Positions 1-9,657 of a stretch of 64,000 bases of DNA are shown here, one piece after another. The stretch is from Janthinobacterium sp. J1-1 (lineage in GTDB: Bacteria > Pseudomonadota > Gammaproteobacteria > Burkholderiales > Burkholderiaceae_D): contig NZ_CP132339.1 of assembly GCF_030944405.1 (NCBI RefSeq), positions 4,464,001 to 4,528,000 of the forward strand, in the 5' to 3' direction. A program made the position numbers and the translations under genes. The notes below the pieces were generated by a model. That model saw only the letters and a program-made list of their open reading frames with translations, was not told where the DNA came from and searched no databases. The number at the start of each line of letters is the position of its first letter. Position 1 is the stretch's first letter.

Positions 1-90
1 GGCACTGCTCTGGCCGCCATTGCAGGCCAGCAGCAGGGTGGCGCACAGCGACAGCGAGGCGAGGCTGATCACGGGATGGGTGTGGCGCAT
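1..90 (-). CDS. Lipoprotein, N-terminal part only
   Basis: The first 30 codons of a minus-strand gene that runs off the left edge. The visible protein has a short charged start, a hydrophobic stretch and a lipobox L-L-A-C with the acylated Cys at about residue 23, followed by N-G-G. This predicts export by Sec and lipid anchoring in the envelope. The ATG at 88-90 has a GGAG six bases upstream. Too little is visible to name the function. Confidence 0.6.
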   Translation of the reverse strand, partial: MRHTHPVISLASLSLCATLLLACNGGQSSA

Positions 91-308
91 GAAATTCTCC
101 GATGGCGGCGTTGGCAGGAAGGGCACAGCACAGGGTAGGAAAGTTGGACATCGTGCCTGTTGATGAGGCTCAACACGCAGGCGATTGCGCGCGGCAGCTT
201 CCGGCACGGCATGGACTTTCTTGTTCCTGCTCAAGAATGGTGCTGGACGCAACCGTAGAATTTCCAGACGGCGGCAAACCGGCCGGCAACCAGATGGAGC
301 GAACAACC

Positions 309-1601
309 ATGGACAAGGAAGCAGGCGTGGTGGCGGTGGTAGGACTCGGTTATGTGGGACTGCAGCTGGCGGTGGCGTTTGGCGCGCGCCAGCGCACCAT
401 CGGTTTCGATTTGTCGGCGCGCAAGGTGGCCAGCTATCGGGAAGGCGTCGATCCCACCGGCGAAGTGAGCACGGAGCAATTGCGCGCCGCACGCTGGCTC
501 AGCGTGAGCTGCGATCCGGCCGAACTGATGCTGGCCGACTTCATCATCGTTGCCGTGCCCACGCCCGTCGACAGCGCGCACAATCCCGATTTTTCCGCCC
601 TGGCCGGCGCCAGCGCCACGGCCGGGCGCCACATGAAGCGTGGCGCCACCGTCATCTTCGAATCGACCGTCTATCCGGGCGCCACCGAAGAAATCTGCAT
701 TCCCTTGCTGGAACGCCATTCGGGCCTGCGCTGGAAAGAAGATTTTCATGTCGGCTTTTCGCCCGAACGCATCAATCCGGGCGACAAGTCGCACACCCTG
801 GCCAGCATCCGCAAGGTGGTGTCCGGCGACGACGCGGCCACCCTGGACCAGGTGGCGCGCCTGTATGAAGGCGTGGTCGAGGCCGGCGTGCACCGGGCTT
901 CCAGCATCCGCGTGGCCGAGGCCGCGAAGGTGATCGAAAACACCCAGCGCGACCTGAACATCGCGCTGATGAACGAGCTGGCCATCATTTTCGACCGGAT
1001 CGGCATCGATACCCTGGAAGTGCTGCAGGCGGCCGGCACCAAATGGAATTTTTTGCCATTCCGGCCGGGCCTGGTCGGTGGCCACTGCATCGGCGTCGAT
1101 CCGTATTACCTGACGCACAAGGCGGAAATGCTGGGCTACCACCCCCATGTGATCCTGGCCGGGCGCCGCATCAACGATGGCATGGCCAAATTCGTGGCCG
1201 AAAAAACCATCAAGGAAATGGTGCGCGCCGGCTTCAAGCTGAAAGGCTCGCATGTCAACGTGCTGGGCCTGACCTTCAAGGAAAACTGTCCCGACCTGCG
1301 CAATTCCAAGGTGGTCGACATGATCCATGAACTGCAAAGCTATGGCGTGCAAGTACACGTGCACGACCCGGTGGCCGACGGCCGCGAAGCGCTGGAAGAA
1401 TACGGCCTGGAACTGGTCAGCTGGGAGCAGCTGCCGCGCGCCGAGGCCATTATCAGCGCCGTCTCGCACCAGGCGCTGCTGGCGCGCCCGCTGGCCGATT
1501 TCCGCGCCAAGGTGGTCGACAACGGCTGTTTTATCGACATCAAGTCGCATTTCGATCCGCTCAAGCTGACCGAGGACGGCTTGCATGTGTGGCGGCTGTG
1601 A
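309..1601 (+). CDS. tviB: UDP-N-acetylglucosamine 6-dehydrogenase, TviB/WbpA type
   Basis: A 430-residue member of the UDP-glucose/GDP-mannose dehydrogenase family. It should oxidise C6 of UDP-GlcNAc (or UDP-GalNAc) with two NAD+ to the uronic acid. The N-terminal Rossmann motif GLGYVG is at residues 12-17, and the catalytic Cys260 lies in the signature [11 protein letters not shown]. Length matches TviB and WbpA/WbpO. The ATG at 309 has a GGAG nine bases upstream; the frame is open further upstream to 102, but that extension resembles no family member. The stop overlaps the start of the epimerase gene (TGATG), so the two are probably translationally coupled for surface polysaccharide precursor synthesis. 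Substrate is inferred from family and neighbour. Confidence 0.9.
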   Translation: MDKEAGVVAVVGLGYVGLQLAVAFGARQRTIGFDLSARKVASYREGVDPTGEVSTEQLRAARWLSVSCDPAELMLADFIIVAVPTPVDSAHNPDFSALAGASATAGRHMKRGATVIFESTVYPGATEEICIPLLERHSGLRWKEDFHVGFSPERINPGDKSHTLASIRKVVSGDDAATLDQVARLYEGVVEAGVHRASSIRVAEAAKVIENTQRDLNIALMNELAIIFDRIGIDTLEVLQAAGTKWNFLPFRPGLVGGHCIGVDPYYLTHKAEMLGYHPHVILAGRRINDGMAKFVAEKTIKEMVRAGFKLKGSHVNVLGLTFKENCPDLRNSKVVDMIHELQSYGVQVHVHDPVADGREALEEYGLELVSWEQLPRAEAIISAVSHQALLARPLADFRAKVVDNGCFIDIKSHFDPLKLTEDGLHVWRL

Positions 1602-2677
1602 TGGCCGCTATTGGTGACAGCACCACTGATTACAGCCAGGCCTGCGAGCGGTTGCGGCAGGCGCCCCGGCGCTGGCTGGTGACGGGCGCGGCAGGTTTCA
1701 TCGGCTCGCACCTGCTGGAAACCTTGCTGGAACTGGGCCAGACGGTGCGCGGCCTCGACAATTTCAGCACCGGCCACCGCCACAACCTGGCGCAGGTACG
1801 CGAGCGTGTCGGCGAGCGGGCCTGGCGGCGCTTCGCCTTGATCGAAGGCGATATCCGCGATGCGCAAACGTGCGCGCGCGCCTGCGCCGGCGTCGATATC
1901 GTGCTGCACCAGGCCGCGCTCGGTTCTGTGCCGCGCTCGCTGCGCGAACCGCAGCTCTACCATGACGTCAACCTGGGCGGCTTCCTGTGCCTGCTGGACG
2001 CGGCGCGCGCGGCCGGCATCGGGCGCTTCGTGTATGCCTCGTCCAGCGCCGTTTATGGCGACCATCCGGGCTTGCCGAAAGTGGAACACGCCATCGGCGA
2101 GCCGCTGTCGCCGTATGCCCTGAGCAAGCATGCCGACGAGCTGTACGCGCGGCTGTATGGGCGCTGCTATGGCACCGAAACGGTGGGTTTGCGCTATTTC
2201 AATGTATTCGGGCCGCGCCAGGACCCGCTGGGCGCCTACGCGGCCGTGATCCCGCGCTGGCTGGCCGCCATGCTGGCCGGCGAGCCCGTGCGTATCAATG
2301 GCGACGGCAGCACCAGCCGCGACTTCTGTTATGTCGCCAACGCCGTGCAAGCCAATCTGCTGGCCGCCACCACCGTCCATCCGCAAGCCGTCAACGAGGT
2401 CTTCAACGTGGCCGTCAATGGCCGTACCAGCCTGCTTCAATTGCATGCCGTGATGCAAGCCCTGGTGCTGGAGGCGCGGCCCGGCCTGCGCCAGCCAGCC
2501 CCGCTGCACGGCGATTTCCGCGCCGGCGACGTGCGCCATTCCCAGGCGGACATCGGCCGCGCGACGCACCTGCTTGGCTATGCCCCCACGCACGATCTGC
2601 GCCAGGGCTTGCGGCAGGCGGTAGCCTGGTATGCGGCGCAGGAAGTTGCCGCGCCGGCTGGCGGTGTGCCGCTTTAA
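1601..2677 (+). CDS. tviC: UDP-GlcNAc/UDP-GlcNAcA C4-epimerase, TviC/WbpP type
   Basis: A 358-residue extended short-chain dehydrogenase. The NAD-binding motif T-G-A-A-G-F-I-G is at residues 28-35 and the catalytic Y-x-x-x-K pair is Tyr172/Lys176 in S-P-Y-A-L-S-K. The active-site Ser region reads [10 protein letters not shown]. The stretch P-R-S-L-R-E-P is shared with TviC and WbpP, which act on N-acetylated UDP-sugars. Together with the upstream dehydrogenase it would yield UDP-GalNAcA, the Vi/O-antigen-type precursor. No glycosyltransferase is in view, so the final polymer is unknown. Its last 4 bases overlap the end of the convergent SpoVR gene. Confidence 0.88.
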   Translation: MAAIGDSTTDYSQACERLRQAPRRWLVTGAAGFIGSHLLETLLELGQTVRGLDNFSTGHRHNLAQVRERVGERAWRRFALIEGDIRDAQTCARACAGVDIVLHQAALGSVPRSLREPQLYHDVNLGGFLCLLDAARAAGIGRFVYASSSAVYGDHPGLPKVEHAIGEPLSPYALSKHADELYARLYGRCYGTETVGLRYFNVFGPRQDPLGAYAAVIPRWLAAMLAGEPVRINGDGSTSRDFCYVANAVQANLLAATTVHPQAVNEVFNVAVNGRTSLLQLHAVMQALVLEARPGLRQPAPLHGDFRAGDVRHSQADIGRATHLLGYAPTHDLRQGLRQAVAWYAAQEVAAPAGGVPL

Positions 2678-4077
2678 CGTGGCATGGGTGCCGCGCCGCG
2701 GTCGGCATTGCCGTGCAGCACGCGCGGCGTGCCGCGAAAGTCGGCCGTGTGCAGGATCACCGGCCGGCGCCAGACCCTGGCGATATAGTTCAGCACCTGT
2801 TCCGCCTGTTCCAGCGCCAGTCCCCGTCCATCGCGCTGGTGATCGTGCCGCAGCACCAGGCTGCCGTCATCGTTGAGCAGGGTGGCGGCGATGCACGGCG
2901 CGCCATAATGGTATTTGGGCGACAGGATGGCCTCGCGGATGGCGTGCAGGTCGCGGCTGGCCAGCCGGGTTTCGCCATCGTGGCGGCTTTCATGCACGAA
3001 CAGGCCCAGGCTGTCGGCCAGTCCGGCATCGAGGTGGTTGCGAATAAAGCTGAAATCGTCGTCGTCGCGGCAGATGCGGCGCGCCTCGTCCAGCCCCTTG
3101 CGCGAAACAATATGCTCCCAGATGGCAAAGCCCAGGTGGTAGGGGTTGAGCGCCAGCGCCGCCTGCCGCTCGCCCGCATGCGGGCGCACCACGTCCGAAT
3201 GCGACTTGAGCGCCGCCAGGTACAGTTCCGGCGGCAAAAAATCGGCCTCGCGCAGCAGCCGCGCATGCCAGTAGGAGGCCCAGCCTTCGTTCATGATCTG
3301 GCAGGCAAATACGGGATAGAAATACAAGGACTCTTCGCGCACGGCCAGGAAGATATCGCGTTCCCAATCCTCGAGCTCGGGTGCGTAACGGGCGATAAAC
3401 CACAACAAATCGTATTCGGGGTAGGGCGGCGTCAGCGGCCGTTCGGACAGGGGTTCCGAAGGTTCGTGTTCGCCGGGCAACTGCCGGTAGCGCGCGGAAA
3501 ACGGGCCCGCGGCGGCTTTTGTCGGCATGGCGGTGGGTGCATAAGGCTGGCGGTACAGTTCGCCATGGATATCGACATGCTGTTCCAGCGCCAGTGCCGC
3601 GTCGAGCACGGCCTCCACCTTGTCCTGGCCCTGGGCTTGCCATGCCGCATCGATGCGGCGTGCCCGCGCCGCGCTCTGTTCCAGGATGCGCTTGCCGGCC
3701 ATGGCGCTGAAACGGGCAAACAGGGCGTTGCGGCGGGCAAAATCGGCGTGGCCCAGCACATGCGCCGTCACCAGGGTGTTTTCCGCCAGGGTATTGTCTT
3801 GCGCCATATACGCGTGGCAAGGGTCGCCCGGGAACATGACTTCGAAAATATGCGAATGGCCCATCTTGCGCTGCACCAGCTGGTGGATGTAGCGCACGCC
3901 GAAAGACCAGTGGCGCATGCGCACCGGCAAGCCATAGATGGCGATTTCTGCCATAAAACTGTCGGGGACCAGCTCGAAGTCGACCCGGTCGAACTCCAGG
4001 CCCAGCTTGACCGCCAGCGCTTCGAGGCGCGCCGCGTGGCCGGCCAGTAGCGCGGCGTCGCCCGTGTCCGCCGTCAC
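2674..4077 (-). CDS. spoVR: SpoVR/YcgB family stress protein
   Basis: A 467-residue SpoVR-family protein, close to E. coli YcgB in size. In Bacillus the family is needed for spore cortex formation; in non-sporulating proteobacteria the role is unclear but it is co-expressed with PrkA and YeaH in stationary phase and nitrogen stress. Visible family segments include [18 protein letters not shown] and N-E-G-W-A-S-Y-W-H. It is the last gene of the prkA-yeaH-spoVR operon. The start is a GTG whose last bases overlap the yeaH stop (GTGA), which decides the start and suggests translational coupling. Confidence 0.92.
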   Translation of the reverse strand: MTADTGDAALLAGHAARLEALAVKLGLEFDRVDFELVPDSFMAEIAIYGLPVRMRHWSFGVRYIHQLVQRKMGHSHIFEVMFPGDPCHAYMAQDNTLAENTLVTAHVLGHADFARRNALFARFSAMAGKRILEQSAARARRIDAAWQAQGQDKVEAVLDAALALEQHVDIHGELYRQPYAPTAMPTKAAAGPFSARYRQLPGEHEPSEPLSERPLTPPYPEYDLLWFIARYAPELEDWERDIFLAVREESLYFYPVFACQIMNEGWASYWHARLLREADFLPPELYLAALKSHSDVVRPHAGERQAALALNPYHLGFAIWEHIVSRKGLDEARRICRDDDDFSFIRNHLDAGLADSLGLFVHESRHDGETRLASRDLHAIREAILSPKYHYGAPCIAATLLNDDGSLVLRHDHQRDGRGLALEQAEQVLNYIARVWRRPVILHTADFRGTPRVLHGNADRGAAPMPR

Positions 4078-5270
4078 GCCGCCGCTCCCTGGGCCGCATT
4101 TTCATGCTGGAAAAAATTGCGCAGGGCGGGCCACACATCGCCGGGCTCGGCCAAGATACTGGTGTGCAATGGCATGCCGCGCCGCGCCTGCTGCGCGCAC
4201 AGGGCATGCGTTTCCGTTTCCAGCGCGCGCGGCATGCCGGTCGCCGTTTCCACATAGCCCATGTAGTTCAGCTCGCTTGCCAGCTCCGCCAGCGCCACGC
4301 TGGCCGCGTTGCGGTCTTCGCTGAAGTTTTCGCCATCGGAGGCATAGAACAGATAGGCGTTGTCGCGCGCGCCGCCATGGCGCTCGGCCAGCAACTGGCG
4401 GCACAGGCGAAACGCGCTCGAGGCCATGGTGCCGCCCATGCCATGCACCTGGAAAAAGTCGCTTTCCGAAAACGTCCAGGCGCGCGTGGTGTGGGCGATA
4501 AAACGCGTGTCGACGCGCGCATAGCTGCGGCGCAGGCCCTGCAGGGCCAGGAAGAAAAACGTTTTCGCCAGCCGGCGCTGCTCCTGGCCCATGCTGGCCG
4601 ACACATCGAGCACGAAGAACACCACCGCGTCAACGCTGGGCAGGGGCCGCTGCAGCAACTGACTGAAACGCAGGTCTTCATTGGCAAACGGCACCGGATG
4701 CTCCTGCACCGCGCGCCGCTTGATGGCCTCCTTGACGGTACGCCGGCGGTCCAGGCGCGAACGGGCGCCGTGCTTGTCCCAGCCGGCACGCACCAGCTGC
4801 GTCTCGGTGATGGCACCTGGCCGACGCGGCTGCAAGTTGGGCAGCTTGAAGTGTTCCCACAGCCAGTCGAGGATATCGTCGACGGAAAATTCCAGCAGCA
4901 AACGGATCTCGCCGCCGCCGCCGGCGCCTTCCTGCGCGCCATCGCCACCGGGCTCATCGCCGTCCATGGTACGCGCCGGGCGCAGCAGGTCGCCGGGCTG
5001 GCCTTCGCCCTGGCCGGCGCCCATTTCCAGCCGTGGCGTAGACAGCCTGAAGCGCGCGTGTTCCAGCAGGCGCACCGGTACTTGCACGCTGCGCTGCCGG
5101 GTGCCGCTGATGAGATCCGGACCGGCGATCAGCTCGGGCAAATGGGCTTGCACCGCTTCGCGCACTTTCTGGTTATGCCGCAGCCAGTCGCGCGCGCCGC
5201 GCGAAAACAGGCCGTACCAGGGCTGGGCCAGGCTGCGGGCCGGGGTAGCGGGATAGACGGGCGTGTTCAT
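4074..5270 (-). CDS. yeaH: YeaH/YhbH family protein (DUF444)
   Basis: A 398-residue DUF444 protein. The N-terminal third is charged, with a Gly/Glu-rich linker (G-G-G-G-E-I-R). The C-terminal half is a von Willebrand A-like fold with the metal-site motif F-V-L-D-V-S-A-S-M-G near residue 220 and a later G-G-T-M-A-S-S-A. It is the usual partner of the PrkA kinase and SpoVR; its molecular role is unknown. The ATG overlaps the prkA stop by 4 bases (ATGA). Longer upstream starts would lie inside prkA and look unrelated to the family. Confidence 0.92.
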   Translation of the reverse strand: MNTPVYPATPARSLAQPWYGLFSRGARDWLRHNQKVREAVQAHLPELIAGPDLISGTRQRSVQVPVRLLEHARFRLSTPRLEMGAGQGEGQPGDLLRPARTMDGDEPGGDGAQEGAGGGGEIRLLLEFSVDDILDWLWEHFKLPNLQPRRPGAITETQLVRAGWDKHGARSRLDRRRTVKEAIKRRAVQEHPVPFANEDLRFSQLLQRPLPSVDAVVFFVLDVSASMGQEQRRLAKTFFFLALQGLRRSYARVDTRFIAHTTRAWTFSESDFFQVHGMGGTMASSAFRLCRQLLAERHGGARDNAYLFYASDGENFSEDRNAASVALAELASELNYMGYVETATGMPRALETETHALCAQQARRGMPLHTSILAEPGDVWPALRNFFQHENAAQGAAA

Positions 5271-7258
5271 TCCTGCGCCAGCAAGGTGGTGACATAGTTG
5301 AGCGCTTCGCGCGCGCTGTGGGCATCGTAGCCATAGTCGTCGACCAGGCGCTGCTCGACTGCCGATACCTTGGCGCACACCTCATCGTCGGGACGCTTGC
5401 TGGAGCCGACCAGGCGCAGCACGTCGCGCCGCTGTTCGAACAGATAATGCTGGACCGCGTCGCGCAGCGGCGCATGGCTGGCCAGGCCGAACGGCTCGCC
5501 GCGCTTGAAGGCGCCCATGGCCTTGCGCACCACCTCCTGGCGAAACGATTGCTTGCCCGAGTCGCTGACATGGATTTTTTCTTCCACCGCGCGCAGGAAG
5601 CGCTCATCGGGCCGGCGTTCGTCACCGGTGATCGGGTCGCGCACCTGGCGGTTGTCCAGCATGGCTTCGACTTCATCGAGGTATTTGTCCAGCAAGTCCT
5701 GCGCCTCCTGCTCGAACGAGACGAACAGGGCCTTGTGCACGTCAGCCTTGACCCAGCGGTTATAAAAATCCTTGCGCGTGAGCACCAGGTAATCGATCCA
5801 CTTGCGCTTGCGGCGCGGCTCGATGCGGGCGTCGTTCTCGATGCTGTCCTTCAGGGCCAGCAGCACGTCCATGGTGCTCAGGCTGTTGCGTTCGGCCGCG
5901 ATAATCGCGTGCGACAGCGCATTGATCACGAAACGCGGCGACACGCCCGACAGCGCCTCGTCCTGGCCGGATTTGTCCCGTTCGCGCTCGCGCAAACGTC
6001 GCACCTCGGCCTGGTTCAGGTCTTCCACGTCTTCGCCGGCATGGATGCGCAGACGCTGCACCAGTTCGGCCTCTTTTTCGTCACCGTCCTGCAGGCGGCT
6101 CAGGATGGCGAACACGGCCGCCGCATGCAGCGCATGCGGGTCCAGGTGCACGGCGCGAAAGGCGGGCGCCGACAGGATCAGCTTGCGGTAGATGCGCGCT
6201 TCCTCGCGGTAATCGAGGGTGTACGGCACTTGCACGATGACCATGCGGTCAAGCAGGGCCTCGTTCTCGCTTTCCTGCACGAATTTGCGGAATTCGGCCA
6301 GGTTGGTATGGGCGATGATGGTTTCATCGAGGTAGATCAGCGGAAAACGCGAGACCTTGACGTTTTTTTCTTGCGTCAGCGTCAGCAGCAGATACAGGAA
6401 TTCGCGCTTGACCTTGAGGATTTCGATCATTTCCAGCATGCCGCGGCTGGCCGCATACACGGCGCCCGACCAGGACCAGGCGCGCGGATCGCCCTCGTCG
6501 CCATACTGCGCCACCTTGGACAGGTCGACCGAACCGACCAGGTCGGCCAGGTCGGCGGTGGTCGGGTCGTGCGGCGCATAAGTGCCGATGCCGCAGCGGC
6601 CCGCCTCGGACAGCACGATGCGCTCGACCGGCATCTGCAAAAAGTCGCCCTGGTACTGCTCGTCCAGGCGCGCGCGGCAGTGCGGACACAGCTCGCCGTG
6701 CAGCGCGACGCCATAGCTGTCGCGAAAGTCGCTGCGCATGCCATCTGGCACCAGGTGCAGCGGCGATTCATGCACCGGGCAGCCGGCGATGCCATACAGC
6801 GCGCCGTCGTCGCTGTGGCTGTACGCTTCCAGGCCCCGCTTGAGCAGGATCACCAGGGTGGACTTGCCGCCCGAAGGCGGGCCCAGCAACAGCAGCATGC
6901 GCCGGCCCACTTCCGAGCCGGCCGCGGCTGCCTTGAAATAGGCGGCCACCCGGCCGATGGCGACATCGATGCCAAACAGCTCATCGTCGAACAGACTGCA
7001 GTGAAACTGGCCGCCGGCGTCGTCATGGCCGCTGGCGCGCAGCATGTCCCACACATATTCATGGGCACTGCGGCCCAGCAGGGCGGCGCGTCCGGGCAGC
7101 ACCTGGGCCAGGAAATCGTCGAAGCGCCCGCTCCAGCCCACGGCGCGGTGGGCCTCGTTGAAGCCGGCCATGCCGCGCAGGAATTGCGCGCGCAGGACTT
7201 CGTTGCCGCCGTCCTGGTCCGCCACGCCGGTCGCCAGTGTCATCCGTGAGCTTGTCAT
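5267..7258 (-). CDS. prkA: PrkA family serine protein kinase (YeaG)
   Basis: A 663-residue PrkA/YeaG protein with an N-terminal AAA+ domain and a C-terminal kinase-like region. The Walker A motif G-P-P-S-G-G-K-S is at about residues 124-131. A zinc-ribbon-like group C-P-H-C and the conserved stretch G-P-P-S...G-C-P-V-H-E-S-P-L-H are also visible. The family phosphorylates proteins on Ser and belongs to a sustained-starvation response in enterobacteria. First gene of the prkA-yeaH-spoVR operon. The chosen ATG has GGAAGGGG just upstream; an in-frame start 24 bases earlier is possible but less well placed. Confidence 0.92.
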   Translation of the reverse strand: MTSSRMTLATGVADQDGGNEVLRAQFLRGMAGFNEAHRAVGWSGRFDDFLAQVLPGRAALLGRSAHEYVWDMLRASGHDDAGGQFHCSLFDDELFGIDVAIGRVAAYFKAAAAGSEVGRRMLLLLGPPSGGKSTLVILLKRGLEAYSHSDDGALYGIAGCPVHESPLHLVPDGMRSDFRDSYGVALHGELCPHCRARLDEQYQGDFLQMPVERIVLSEAGRCGIGTYAPHDPTTADLADLVGSVDLSKVAQYGDEGDPRAWSWSGAVYAASRGMLEMIEILKVKREFLYLLLTLTQEKNVKVSRFPLIYLDETIIAHTNLAEFRKFVQESENEALLDRMVIVQVPYTLDYREEARIYRKLILSAPAFRAVHLDPHALHAAAVFAILSRLQDGDEKEAELVQRLRIHAGEDVEDLNQAEVRRLRERERDKSGQDEALSGVSPRFVINALSHAIIAAERNSLSTMDVLLALKDSIENDARIEPRRKRKWIDYLVLTRKDFYNRWVKADVHKALFVSFEQEAQDLLDKYLDEVEAMLDNRQVRDPITGDERRPDERFLRAVEEKIHVSDSGKQSFRQEVVRKAMGAFKRGEPFGLASHAPLRDAVQHYLFEQRRDVLRLVGSSKRPDDEVCAKVSAVEQRLVDDYGYDAHSAREALNYVTTLLAQE

Positions 7259-7373
7259 GTTCCCCTTCCATGCGCCCTGCATGCGGTCGATGAAAGCAGT
7301 ATAGGACGCTGGGCCTGCGGGGATGCCTGATGTCGCTCAATTGAAAAAGCGGAACTATCGTGTATATACGATG

Positions 7374-7401
7374 CCCTGCCGCCGGCGTGGCCGGGGCAGG
7401 G
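7374..7401 (-). terminator. Stem-loop after the catalase gene (possible terminator)
   Basis: A GC-rich inverted repeat, CCCTGCC at 7374-7380 paired with GGCAGGG at 7395-7401, lies 16 bases beyond the catalase stop. The loop contains a second pairing (CCGGC/GCCGG). There is no run of T on the minus strand after it, so it could be a 3'-end stabilising hairpin rather than an intrinsic terminator. Confidence 0.35.
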
Positions 7402-7416
7402 AAGTGGCGGCCGGGT

Positions 7417-8853
7417 TTATTTGCTCAGGCGGGCAATCGCTTCGGCCACGCCGGCGCCATATTGCGGGTCGCACAGGGTGCAGTTGCCGATATGCCGCTC
7501 CTTGACTTGCGTTGACGCGCCCGAGATGGCGCGCGCCGTATTGTCGAACAGCGCTTGCTGTTGTTCCGGCGTCATCAAGCGGAACAGTGCCCGTGGCTGC
7601 GAATAATAATCTTCGTCGACGCGGTGGTTCCAGTGATCGGCCGCGCCTTCGATCGACAGCGGCGGCTCGCGGAAGTCCGGCTGTTCGGCCCATTCCTGGG
7701 CGCTGTTCGGCTCGTAGGCCAAAGTACCGCCGTGGTTGCCGTCAACCCGCATCTGGCCGTCGCGGTGGTAGCTGTTGAACGGGCATTTCGGCGCGTTGAC
7801 CGGGATCATGCTGTGGTTCACGCCCAGGCGGTAGCGCTGCGCATCGCCATACGAGAACAGACGGCCTTGCAGCATCTTGTCCGGCGAAAAGCTGATGCCC
7901 GGCACCACGTTGGCCGGGTTGAAGGCGGCCTGTTCGACTTCGGCGAAGTGATTGTCGGCATTGCGGTTCAGTTCCAGCACGCCCACTTCGATCAAGGGAT
8001 AGTCGCCATGCGGCCACACCTTCGACAGGTCGAACGGGTTGATATGGTAGCTGCCCGCTTCGTGCTCGGGCATGATCTGCACGAACAGGGTCCAGCGCGG
8101 GAAGTCCTTGTTTTCGATGCTCTCGTACAGGTCGCGGTGCGAGCTTTCGCGGTCCTTGCCGACCAGCGCCTCGGCTTCGGCGTCGGTCAGGTTGGCGATG
8201 CCTTGCTGGGTCTTGAAGGTGAACTTGACCCAGAAGCGCTCGTTTTGCGCATTCAGGAAGCTGAAGGTATGGCTGCCGAAACCGTGCATGTGGCGGAAGC
8301 TGCGCGGCAGGCCGCGGTCGCTCATCACCACGGTGATCTGGTGCAGCGCTTCGGGCAGCGAGCTCCAGAAATCCCAGTTGCTGTTGGCGTTGCGCAAGCC
8401 GGTACGCGGATCGCGCTTGATGGCGTGGTTCAGGTCGGGAAACTTGAGCGGGTCGCGCATGAAAAACACGGGCGTGTTATTGCCCACCAGGTCCCAGTTG
8501 CCTTCTTCCGTATAGAACTTGAGGGCGAAACCGCGGATATCGCGTTCCGCATCGGCCGCACCCCGTTCGCCGGCCACGGTCGAGAAACGCGCGAACAGCG
8601 GCGTTTGCTTGCCGACCTGGCCGAAGATTTTGGCGCGCGTGTAGCGCGTGATGTCGTGCGTGACGGTAAACGTGCCGTAGGCGCCGGAACCCTTGGCGTG
8701 CATGCGGCGCTCGGGGATCACTTCGCGGTCGAAATGGGCCAGTTTTTCCAGGAACCAGACATCTTGCAGCAGGGCGGGGCCGCGCGGGCCGGCGGTCTGG
8801 ATATTCTGGTTGTCGACGACAGGCGCGCCGAAGGCGGTGGTGAGCTTTTTCAT
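7417..8853 (-). CDS. katA: Monofunctional haem catalase, small-subunit clade 3
   Basis: A 478-residue catalase that disproportionates hydrogen peroxide. Distal His52 lies in [12 protein letters not shown], the distal Asn is in G-N-N-T-P-V-F-F, and the proximal Tyr is near residue 335 in [12 protein letters not shown]. The size is that of the NADPH-binding small-subunit clade. No signal peptide, so cytoplasmic. The ATG has a purine-rich AAAGAAAGAG upstream. It follows the Sel1 gene by about 90 bases, which leave room for its own promoter. Confidence 0.95.
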   Translation of the reverse strand: MKKLTTAFGAPVVDNQNIQTAGPRGPALLQDVWFLEKLAHFDREVIPERRMHAKGSGAYGTFTVTHDITRYTRAKIFGQVGKQTPLFARFSTVAGERGAADAERDIRGFALKFYTEEGNWDLVGNNTPVFFMRDPLKFPDLNHAIKRDPRTGLRNANSNWDFWSSLPEALHQITVVMSDRGLPRSFRHMHGFGSHTFSFLNAQNERFWVKFTFKTQQGIANLTDAEAEALVGKDRESSHRDLYESIENKDFPRWTLFVQIMPEHEAGSYHINPFDLSKVWPHGDYPLIEVGVLELNRNADNHFAEVEQAAFNPANVVPGISFSPDKMLQGRLFSYGDAQRYRLGVNHSMIPVNAPKCPFNSYHRDGQMRVDGNHGGTLAYEPNSAQEWAEQPDFREPPLSIEGAADHWNHRVDEDYYSQPRALFRLMTPEQQQALFDNTARAISGASTQVKERHIGNCTLCDPQYGAGVAEAIARLSK

Positions 8854-8942
8854 TGGACTCTTTCTTTATTATAAGTACCCAGATCATACCGGCAGAGCGC
8901 CAGAATCCGCCACTCTCTAAAGATCAGGTGAAGATCAGGCGC

Positions 8943-9647
8943 TCAGAACCGGTTCCAGTTGTTATGCCGGTGCTCGGTGGCCTCCTTGAGCAGATGGCCG
9001 GCGCGCAGCGCGTCGTCGGCCTGCACCGTCATGGCCAGCTCCTGGATGGCAGGCGGATAGTCATGGTGCGCGGCCTCCTCCAGCAGCGCCAGGCCCTTGT
9101 CGGCGTCTTGCTCGACGCCACGGCCTTCGCGATACGCGTTGTACAGCAAAAACATGGCGTGAGGATTGCCCAGTTCGCTGGCGACGGCCAGCCAGCGCGC
9201 CGCCTCGACCGGGTTCTTGGCCACCCCTTCGCCATTCGCGGCAAGCAGGCCCAGCATCAGCGCCGCCCTGGCGTGCTGCCGCTTGGCCGCCATGCGGTAC
9301 CAGGACCTGGCCTGGCCAGGCGCGCCCGGGCGCAGCATCTGGCCCATCTCGAAGGCCGCTTCCGTATCGCCGGCGCGCGCCGCCTGTTCGAACAGGCGCA
9401 GGGCGTCGGCGCGTCGCTCCGGGCGCGGCTGGTAGACCAGGGCCAGCTCGCGCTCGGCCACCGGCATGCCCTTGCCGGCCCAGGCCCGCACGCGGCGCTC
9501 GGCCTGCCGGTCGCCGGCCTGGCGCGCATGCATGGCGGCCGCCTCGATTTCCGCCGTGGTCGGCGGTGGCGGCGCCTGGCAGGCCACCAGGGCGGTTGCC
9601 AAGACAGTTGCCAAGGCGACGGCAGGGAAAGCGAGGGCGGTTTTCAT
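8943..9647 (-). CDS. Sel1-repeat lipoprotein
   Basis: A 234-residue exported protein. The start is a signal peptide with lipobox L-V-A-C (Cys23), then Q-A-P-P-P-P. The rest is made of short helical Sel1/TPR-like repeats, for example A-D-A-L-R-L-F-E-Q-A-A-R-A-G-D, N-P-V-E-A-A-R-W-L-A-V-A and A-D-K-G-L-A-L-L-E-E-A-A. Such repeats mediate protein contacts; no enzyme motif is visible. The ribosome site AAGGAG overlaps the stop of the nucleotidase gene, so the two are in one operon. ATGATG gives two possible starts; the second has the better spacing. Confidence 0.8.
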   Translation of the reverse strand: MKTALAFPAVALATVLATALVACQAPPPPTTAEIEAAAMHARQAGDRQAERRVRAWAGKGMPVAERELALVYQPRPERRADALRLFEQAARAGDTEAAFEMGQMLRPGAPGQARSWYRMAAKRQHARAALMLGLLAANGEGVAKNPVEAARWLAVASELGNPHAMFLLYNAYREGRGVEQDADKGLALLEEAAHHDYPPAIQELAMTVQADDALRAGHLLKEATEHRHNNWNRF

Positions 9648-9657
9648 CATCTGCTCC

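Noticed and set aside
231..1586. Long minus-strand open frame opposite tviB
   Set aside because: It mirrors the dehydrogenase gene, has no family features and arises from high GC with biased third positions.
1987..4050. 687-codon plus-strand open frame across tviC and spoVR
   Set aside because: It covers the coding strands of two well-supported genes in the wrong frame and has Arg/Ala-rich low-complexity composition.
8868..8873. TATAAT (minus strand) in front of the catalase gene as a -10
   Set aside because: It ends only about 14 bases before the ATG, leaving too little space for the ribosome site, and no -35 matches.
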